NCBI GenBank assembly: GCA_947685225.1
Contig: CANTUV010000032.1
Span: forward strand, 22,513,501 to 22,577,500
From: Garcia nutans
Lineage: Eukaryota > Streptophyta > Magnoliopsida > Malpighiales > Euphorbiaceae
Direction of reading: 5' to 3'
DNA: 64,000 nt
The translations under genes were made by a program, and so were the position numbers. Positions 58,601 through 64,000 of the stretch are shown piece by piece. The notes beneath the pieces are model-generated. The model had not been told where the DNA came from, did no database searches, and saw only the letters and a list, made by a program, of their open reading frames with translations. The number at the start of each line of letters is the position of its first letter. Position 1 is the stretch's first letter.

Positions 58601-58681
58601 TTTACAAAACCCTTGAATGAAGATAGACTTAACTTCATTAAACTTAATTTAGGAATGATTGATGGAATCACTTTGAATTAA
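55598..58681 (+). CDS. Pol polyprotein of copia M (protease, integrase, reverse transcriptase, RNase H), full-length ORF
   Basis: 1027 residues, uninterrupted. Protease near residues 20-100, with DSR where copia proteases usually have DSG. Pre-integrase zinc-binding block near residues 145-190 (WHRRRGHAGMDQLK, CEPCQHGK). Integrase triad about D213, D276 and E312 with the expected 35-residue gap. Reverse transcriptase has LFQMDVKSAFLNG and YVDD at 711-714. RNase H has GFSDVDYAG, where an Ala is usual before the second Asp, then STTEAEYVA and SKHIDIRHHF. The start overlaps gag's stop by ATGA, in the -1 frame relative to the end of gag. It could serve as a source of pol proteins only if expressed without the element's own gag, which is speculative. 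Confidence 0.9.
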   Translation: MITIALQVCLKSTINESTWLVDSRCSRHMTGNAKLFTSITYKHGGNVTFGNNAKGKILGVGSIGSIGKDLIEDVWLVDGLKHNLLSVSQLCDKAYFVNFDSKECKITNSNDIIIFKGTKTNNTYNINIHSNHTFKCLMSTNNDAWLWHRRRGHAGMDQLKYICNENLVDGLPKIKYDKDRICEPCQHGKQHKSSFKSKSVISTSRPLELIHLDLFGPNRVTSLGGKSYAFVLVDDYSRFIWVNFLAQKNEAFNYFKTFAKRVQNEKGYVITSIRSDHGKEFENENFEGFCNELGISHNFSAPRTPQQNGVVERKNRTLIEMARTMLNEYDLPSYFWTEVVNTACYIANRVYKRHLTNKTSYELWNGRIPRIGYFRVFGCKCFILNTKDNLGKFSSKSDEGIFLGYSSYSKAYRVFNMKTLVIEETMYVVFDESSKLDQKKGITFSDPAGTLEPLESIDAPKINQYELEEKTQDLPKDWQYKKDHPKELIIGETSKGVITRSKINHIDVNFAFVSQIEPKTVEEALNDENWITAMQDELNQFERNNVWQLTPRPTDHSIIGCKWVYRNKLDENSHIARNKARLIAKGYNQEEGIDYDETFAPVARLEAIRILLAFACHMNFKLFQMDVKSAFLNGLISEEVYVEQPPGFENYKFPDHVFKLTKALYGLKQAPRAWYDKLSAYLLENGFSKGKVDTTLFVKKDKHNILIVQVYVDDIIFGATNEALCKEFASCMTREFEMSMMGELKFFLGLQVKQCEDGIFINQSKYTKELIKKFGMDGCKTSKTPMSTSLKLGKDENGKAVDEKKYRGIIGSLLYLTASRPDIMYSVCLCARFQTSPKESHLNATKRILKYLSGTMHLGLWYPKNTSFHIIGFSDVDYAGSILDRKSTTGVCHFLGNCLVSWHSKKQASVALSTTEAEYVAACFCCTQVLWMKQQLIDYGKVFNNISIKCDNTSAINLSKNPIQHSRSKHIDIRHHFLRENVQNQNIILEFIDTQNQLADIFTKPLNEDRLNFIKLNLGMIDGITLN

Positions 58682-59245
58682 TTGCCTATCAATGAAGTTT
58701 CAATGTGCATAAACCTTTTTTTTTTCTTAAACATTAGAAAATTCCTCCATCTTTCCTTGACTCTTTCATTTCTAAGTCAGTCGCGTTCGCTCCAGTGTCC
58801 ATAGTGATTGCTATCTCATCTACCAGATTCATTCAAATAAAAATCTCTGTGCGTGGTCGAGAAAATTTGTGCGCGGACGCACTAATTTGAATAGTTTCGA
58901 CCGTTACAAACAGTTTCTTCGCCCGCGAGAGTACTTATCTTTCTAATGGTCGCTAGACCGCATTTCGCGATCGCACCCTTTTAAATCTGCGACCGCACCC
59001 TGTACACTCTGCTCGAAATTTTGTAACCGTTGGCTGTATAACAGGTCGCAACTCTTAACTTTCAACAGTCATAAATGACTATTTTCTTAATTTCTTCTAT
59101 TTAAGAGTATGATACATCATTTTCTTGGATATTTTGCTTATTAAAACATATAAACTTCCCTCTAAATCTCGAAAATCATCTTAAAATCATCTGCTTCTCA
59201 AAACACCCTCTGTTTTCCAGTTTTCTTCTTTTTCTTTCTATCCTA
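58682..59245 (+). other. Spacer between pol and extra ORF of copia M
   Basis: About 560 bases without coding potential. The centre (58780-59030) holds GCGACCGC- and CGCGATCGC-type motifs like those in the 5-prime LTR. TTCTATTTAAGAGTATG near 59094 could be a TATA-like site ahead of the extra ORF, which would suit an internal promoter. That is only a guess. Confidence 0.5.
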
Positions 59246-59847
59246 ATGGCTCCCAAAAAGAAGACAACCCCCAAAATAAAAGGAAAAGCAAAGAGAGCTC
59301 CAGGAATCACAATAAGAGAACCAATAGTTGATCCCCCATCTCCTCCACAATCTAAAAGAGGTGAGAAAATTCACAAACCTCACCACCAAACTTCTGAGGA
59401 AGATGTTAGATATGCTATGCTGAAGAGAAAGAAAGTTGAGGGAACCAAATCTCCTTTTGGTGGGATGCTTTCTGCCTTGAATATCAAGGAAGAAATTGAA
59501 AGATTACTAGAAAACTCTCTAAATGCTATCAAATCTCTCTCCTCAATGCTATCAAATCTCTCTCCAGGAAACTCTCTAAATTCAAGAAAAGTGTCTCCAA
59601 AAGATTCCATCACTTGAACAAAAGAATTGACCTTATATCTCACATGCATCATGATCTCTATGATATGCAAGGCAAACTGGACTTGCCTCAATGCAATCTT
59701 GAAGATTGGGATATAAGTGATCATACCCAAAGTCTTCCTGAAGAAGAAGAGTCCATTAGCACTAGCTCTACCTCTTTTGCTCCTCAAGATAAAGGAAAAG
59801 CTCCTTTAGTAGAAGAAGAGATAGATGAGGATGATGATTCTGAATAG
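59246..59847 (+). pseudogene. Extra (SIRE-type) ORF of copia M, frameshifted by a 23-base duplication
   Basis: Starts at the ATG at 59246: basic Lys-rich N-terminus, Pro/Ser segment (REPIVDPPSPPQSK), then a likely helical region. A tandem copy of AATGCTATCAAATCTCTCTC plus CTC (59522 and 59545, period 23) shifts the frame, so this frame ends at 59617. The original frame resumes through 59614-59847 (HHLNKRIDLISHMHHDLYDMQGKLDLP, then an acidic end EEEIDEDDDSE). The spacing HHDLYDMQ resembles the coiled-coil tail of copia D's ORF. These ORFs are a known feature of SIRE/Maximus, with no proven role. Confidence 0.7.
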
Positions 59848-60205
59848 TTTAATAGTTTAAATTTTCAAGATGTTTTAGTTTGCATTTTCATTTTATGATT
59901 ATGTCTTGATATGTTTGTTGCTTAATATATATTTGTACCTTTCTCCATCTTTTTAATAAACCAGTTGTTTAGTATCTTGATGTTTAGTAGCTTGTTATGA
60001 ATTTTGCCTATGACAATGGGGGAGAAATAGTAAACAACTTGGAACTTGGAATGATTGCTTAACCATGATTCAATAATCAAATAATATCAATACACCAATG
60101 ATTGCTTAACCATGATTCATGCATATGTTAAGGGGGAGCATTTTAGACTTATTATTTTTCTTATCATTCCATTTGAATTGTCAAAGTCAAAATGGATCAT
60201 TCAAA
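59848..60205 (+). other. 3-prime untranslated region of copia M
   Basis: Contains AAGGGGGAGCA at about 60129-60139 and GTCAAAGTCAAAA at 60180-60192. In copia D the latter phrase directly precedes the purine tract. Here it is followed immediately by LTR-derived sequence, so the real tract and the LTR start are missing. The tract-like GGGGGAG upstream is probably not the primer. Confidence 0.55.
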
Positions 60206-60624
60206 GTTAGGTGTGAACTTGTGAAAATGTAACACTCCCATATCCAATGCACACACACTACAACCACAACAATGTAGCATAAGTGCACCAAACATAGGGA
60301 TGCTACGGTTTCCTTAACATTCAAAAACACTTTCAATTTGATTCAATACCCTTATCATTATTCATTATAGAAAAATAGGTCATTTACTTATAAAACAAAA
60401 CATATTAGTTATATATATATATATATACATTTAAATATTACACAGCGGAAGTTATAAAATAATTACATATTTACACATTAAACATTTCTTTACAAAATAT
60501 AAAGAAGTATACATGATTGGCAAGTCTGCTTTGATCTTTAAGCTCCCAAAAATGGATTCCTCAAGGTCTACTCTCACTTGGTCTTGAAGAACTACCGGGT
60601 TCAACTCTATCAACTCTATTACCT

Positions 60625-60662
60625 GCGCGACTAAACACTATCGCGCTAAGCCAACGGCTTAG
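60625..60662 (-). promoter_or_regulatory. Conserved double hairpin in LTR N
   Basis: GCGCGA with TCGCGC (60625-60646) and CTAAGCC with GGCTTAG (60646-60662, 3-base loop), as in LTR A. Confidence 0.6.
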
Positions 60663-61704
60663 TAAGATAAAACATGCTATTGATATGCTTTAATACAATA
60701 CAATGTCAATTCTCAATTCATATTATACATGTAACCATTTAAATGCAAAGCTAACATCATACCTTTACATTTCATAATTCAACATATAAATATGTGCATA
60801 TCACATTTCAACATCTTTTCTCATACTTCATTAACTAATCATTAAACAATCCATAAACAACACTAAACAAAGACAAGCATGGGCCCAAGACACACTAATA
60901 TGCAATTCAATTTTCAGAGTTAATGCTTTGGTTTGTTATCACATTTATCAATATCATATACCCAACTAGGCTTCAAGGATCAAGTTCAACCAAGCTTCAA
61001 GGGGAGCAAAGCATGCTAAGCTTCTACCCAACTTGGCTTCAAGAACTAATCCAACCTAGCTTCAAGGGTGGTAACATCTCAATTAGGCTTCAAGGATCCA
61101 ATCCAACCTAACTTCAAGAGATTGTTACACTTATTAGGCATGCCACCAACAACAAACTCTGAAAATGGAATAACACATTAGCCACACAATTCATTTAGAT
61201 TTCATTCTCAATTCTCATTATCATTTAGGCAAACATGCCTCATTTATCTCCATTGAATCACATTAGCCAATAACAATGGCTTCACATTTCATTTCACAAT
61301 ATAACACTTCATTATTCAAGTGTATATTTATCTCATCCATGATCACATTATATCTCATATAGCATCATTCATCATAGCCAAACACAATGGCATTGTCTCA
61401 TATCATGTCTTATTTGAATTATCATTTCATCTTTGATACAACATTTCAATATACATTACTCATGAAACACATTACCATTCAAAGTGCATAACAACATTGC
61501 TAAATCTCAACAATGCAATTAGGGCAAAACACAATTGATATGATTCATAGCTTTATGATCTTCCACATTCATTTGATTAGATCATTCTTGTGTTTGAAAC
61601 ATGTTTATAATGTTCATATTTAAGTTTAGAAACAATGGAACCTTTGAAGAATCAAAACAATGTAAAAAGAAACAAAGTATAAAGCAATATGTAATTCATT
61701 TGTA

Positions 61705-61840
61705 GGACACGCCCAACCCATTTGATGAACACGCCCAGCCACTTGATGGAACACGCCCGTGTCACTAACAACAAAAGAGGCAGTAGCCAACCCAATCAAT
61801 TGACACGCCCGTGTCTCTCCAATGCATATGGCCGTGTCAC
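61705..61840 (-). repeat. CG palindromes in LTR N
   Basis: Five motifs of the type GACACGCCC, ACACGCCCGTGTC and GGCCGTGTC in about 135 bases, at the position of LTR A's cluster at 4690-4880. Confidence 0.72.
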
Positions 61841-63007
61841 CCATCAACACAACCTTAACTAAAACCAACACTTTCTCAATTTCACTCAAACACAATATTC
61901 ATCATATAACATGTTTCAAATGAACAAAATCAATGTTCTAACACATTTTCATCACAAGAATTACTTCACAACACATTAATATAACAATTAAAGACATATC
62001 ATCTCAAAACCCTTAAATCAACACTCTTCTCCATTCTTCCAAATCAACATCTCCACCATTTCCAACAACAACCTCTAATTAAACTCATAACTTAAAATCA
62101 ATTAAACACTTGAAAACACAACACAACACATCTCAAACCCACCAAATCACAAAATCACCAAACCCTTATTCACTTCCAACAAAACTTCCAAATAAACAAA
62201 GAAAACAAGAGAATACTTACATTAGAAGAAGAAATTCCACCAATCCTTTGTCAAAACCTTGGATTGCTTCTTCAATTCACTTCTAGCATCAAGAACACTT
62301 ATCTTTCCCTTTTGTTAATGGAGAGCCGGCCACTTCATGAAGAAATAAGAAAATGATGAAGACACAAAGTCAATTTTTGCTTTTAATCTCCACCAAGTAT
62401 TCTTATCCAAGCAAATACCAAAATGCCCTCAATCATATAACTAACTTTTTGTCTTATCTAAGCCCTTATATGTAATTACACACTTAACACAAAAATATCT
62501 TCTTCCACTTAACCAACACTTTGACTCTTCATTTGACCAATTTATATGTTATATATATCATCATATACACAACATATACCATTCTCTCTAAACCCTAAAT
62601 CTTTCCCAATACACATATACACAAGCATTCTCCTCCCAATTTCTTTTCTTATCCCATCATATACATTCAATCCAATATATAACAATAACAACAACAATAA
62701 CAACAACAACAATATGCAAAACTTCTAGGGCATAAATGAGGATATTACAGAAAACACCAAAGTTGGAAGTGAGCTTGTAAAAACTTCAAAGATTAGTGAA
62801 ACCTTAACAAGTTGTTAAGGAAGTGGATGTAGGATTGAAGTAAATCTGAACCACTATAAATCTTGTGTGTTCTTTCTTTCTTCCATTACTCAACCATCTC
62901 TCTATTCCTCATTTCTATTTGGTTGAGTTTTTTAATTATCATTATTTCTTGAGGAAACAAATTCACCCCCCCCCCCCTCTTGGTTGCCATCTTGGGACAA
63001 CATACAA

Positions 63008-64000
63008 GACAAATGCTTTCTTTGGTTGTAGATTTTATGCACACCTATTTCTAGTTCTTTGTATCCTTCTTCTAGAAAATCTTAAAGGATGAAGCTAATT
63101 ATGTTGGCAAGCATATGTATGTTGTGAATGAAAATAAGTTCGTGCATACTTGTGCTTTTGTACATACATGAATGCTTAGCTCTTACAAGCTTAGCTCTAG
63201 AGCTTTGTGAGCCTTATGAAGTCTTTTTAGGAATTTTAGGCTTTGTGGGTGCTTTAGTATTCTTCATAACCTCATTCTCAAAGTTAGAGGTGTTGAAGCT
63301 TTATCAAATATGGGAGCCTTTGAGGCAGATGTGGACGAAATATCATAGCGTAAACCAAATTTAGTTATAGGTTGCCTTTGGACACTGATTAAAGTGTCTA
63401 ATGCCTCCTTACCCTTATGAAATTTTGAAATTGAGTTTTTTAACTCTTCAATTTCTTTTCTTAAAAATTAATTTTCTTTAGAAATTTGATCTGAACTAGA
63501 AGAGGTTTTGGAAATACCATCCTAAGAGCATTTTAGTTACTCATTGGAGGTTTTCAATTTAATTGTGGAATTTTTTAATTCAATAAAATCCTTTTCTGGC
63601 TTAGAAAATTTATTTGTGTAAAATTTTATTTTTAAAAAATATTTTTGAACCTTTTGGTTTATATGCACTAGAAGCTCATCATTATCCTCACACTCACTAA
63701 CATCATCATGATGATCATTACTGGAAGATAAGGATGAAAGAGATACGTCTTTGAAGAACTGCCTGCATCTCCCATAATGTGAGACAAAGATTTGTATTTC
63801 TTTACTCTTCATCATCCTCACTTGAAGAATTATCATCCCATATAGCCTTGAGAGATTTCTTCTTCTCCTTGTCCCATTTCTTCTTATTCTTGAGTTTGGG
63901 ACAATCACTTTTGATGTGGCCTTGTTTTCCACATTCAAAGCATTTTAGTTCATTTTTCACATTCAAAACATTTTACTTCATTTTTCTTTTCATTGTCTTT
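63008..64000 (-). pseudogene. Gag of copia J (C-terminal two-thirds), broken
   Basis: The zinc knuckle is at 63942-63901 on the minus strand (pattern CFECGKQGHIKSDC), followed by a Lys-rich KLKNKKKWDK segment, a Ser/Asp/Glu acidic run, and the NQKVQKYFLKIKFYTNKF block (63700-63570) aligned with element M's gag. A frame change near 63770 and further stops make it non-functional. The N-terminus, primer site and LTR lie right of the window. Confidence 0.82.

Larger units (their letters stand above)
60228..62749 (-). repeat. Solo Tekay-like LTR N (2522 bp) with perfect target duplication
   Basis: Plus-strand edges TGTAACACTCC and GGATATTACA, flanked by GAAAA on both sides (60223-60227 and 62750-62754). 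Same family as LTR A, with a GCGCGA/ATCGCGC hairpin and a CTAAGCC/GGCTTAG hairpin (60625-60662), the GAAGC minisatellite (60955-61110), CG palindromes (61705-61840) and GCCGGC near 62323. No internal sequence remains, so it arose by recombination between the LTRs of a full element. Confidence 0.94.
52303..63002 (+). mobile_element. Ty1/copia SIRE-like element M with TACAA target duplication
   Basis: 5-prime LTR 52303-53702, primer site, broken gag, open pol, extra ORF (frameshifted), and a truncated 3-prime LTR ending at 63002. Target duplications TACAA at 52298-52302 and 63003-63007. The retained LTR parts differ at about five of roughly 250 bases, so it is fairly young. It is inserted antisense in a relative, copia J, and it hosts solo Tekay LTR N in its 3-prime LTR. 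Confidence 0.92.
60206..63002 (+). repeat. 3-prime LTR of copia M, 5-prime truncated and split by LTR N
   Basis: 60206-60227 matches 5-prime LTR 53438-53461, and 62750-63002 matches from 53457 to 53702. The first 1.1 kb or so of the LTR is absent. The poly-C run is longer than in the 5-prime LTR. Ends at the target duplication TACAA (63003-63007). Confidence 0.88.
48261..64000 (-). mobile_element. Ty1/copia SIRE-like element J, decayed, split by element M
   Basis: Minus strand. From the right edge: gag (64000-63008), then element M inserted (52303-63002), then protease, integrase, reverse transcriptase and RNase H (52302 to about 49340) and the extra ORF (48512-48369). Joining 52302 to 63008 restores the order with one TACAA target duplication removed. 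The left boundary is uncertain and no 3-prime LTR was found. The 5-prime LTR is outside the window. Confidence 0.85.

Noticed and set aside
1..64000. Host single-copy gene, defence system or novel pathway
   Set aside because: All long frames resolve to retroelement proteins or antisense shadows, and no intron-exon host gene structure was recognised by eye.

Overview
The window reads as plant nuclear heterochromatin, most likely from a dicot. It is AT-rich and has no convincing single-copy host gene. Nearly every base belongs to long terminal repeat (LTR) retrotransposons nested in one another. The lineages recognisable from protein and LTR structure are Ty3/gypsy Tekay/Del-like (TGTAAYA...TTACA LTRs of about 2.4 kb, tRNA-Met primer site), Ty3/gypsy Tat-like (TGTAGA...CTCACA LTRs, large gag, minisatellites) and Ty1/copia SIRE/Maximus-like (extra ORF after pol). 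A short RTE-type LINE tail and a plant-mobile-domain (PMD) gene scrap complete the inventory. I cannot name the species.

Left part, 1-12344: a four-deep nest. A copia 3-prime end (D, 10261-12344) was hit by a Tekay LTR (C, 8985-10260). C was hit by a deleted Tekay element (B, 5771-8984, minus). B was hit by Tekay element A (1-5770, minus), whose gag-pol appears open from its start at 3236 to the window edge.

Middle, 12592-29583: a minus-strand Tat-like element (E/F) with both LTRs, a probable primer site, a polypurine tract, a broken gag and three minisatellites, but no recognisable pol. Its near-matching target duplications are GAGGT/GAGAT. Tekay element K (20318-about 27503) is inserted in its gag. 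The 3-prime LTR of K is deleted and folded back on itself. Next, 29584-34340 is a second Tat-like relic (L) with related arrays, interrupted by solo LTR G (31178-33639).

Right part: a decayed minus-strand copia element H (34660-about 45545) carries solo Tekay LTR I (36307-40902). LTR I in turn carries a solo Tat LTR (37197-39202, TSD CACGT). A short mixed zone (45546-48260) holds the PMD scrap, the RTE tail and LTR-like remnants. Copia element J (48260-64000, minus) is split by copia element M (52303-63002, plus, TSD TACAA). M has a full-length pol ORF but a broken gag, and its 3-prime LTR holds solo Tekay LTR N (60228-62749, TSD GAAAA).

The most interesting signals lie inside the LTRs. The Tekay LTRs share conserved RNA-like hairpins, one with a compensatory base pair change, and four share an exon-like module bounded by splice-site-like sequences. 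Several families carry clusters of CG-containing palindromes. The Tat LTRs are rich in telobox motifs where the transcribed leader should be. I found no cellular pathway, defence system or RNA gene. Function for these LTR features is inference.
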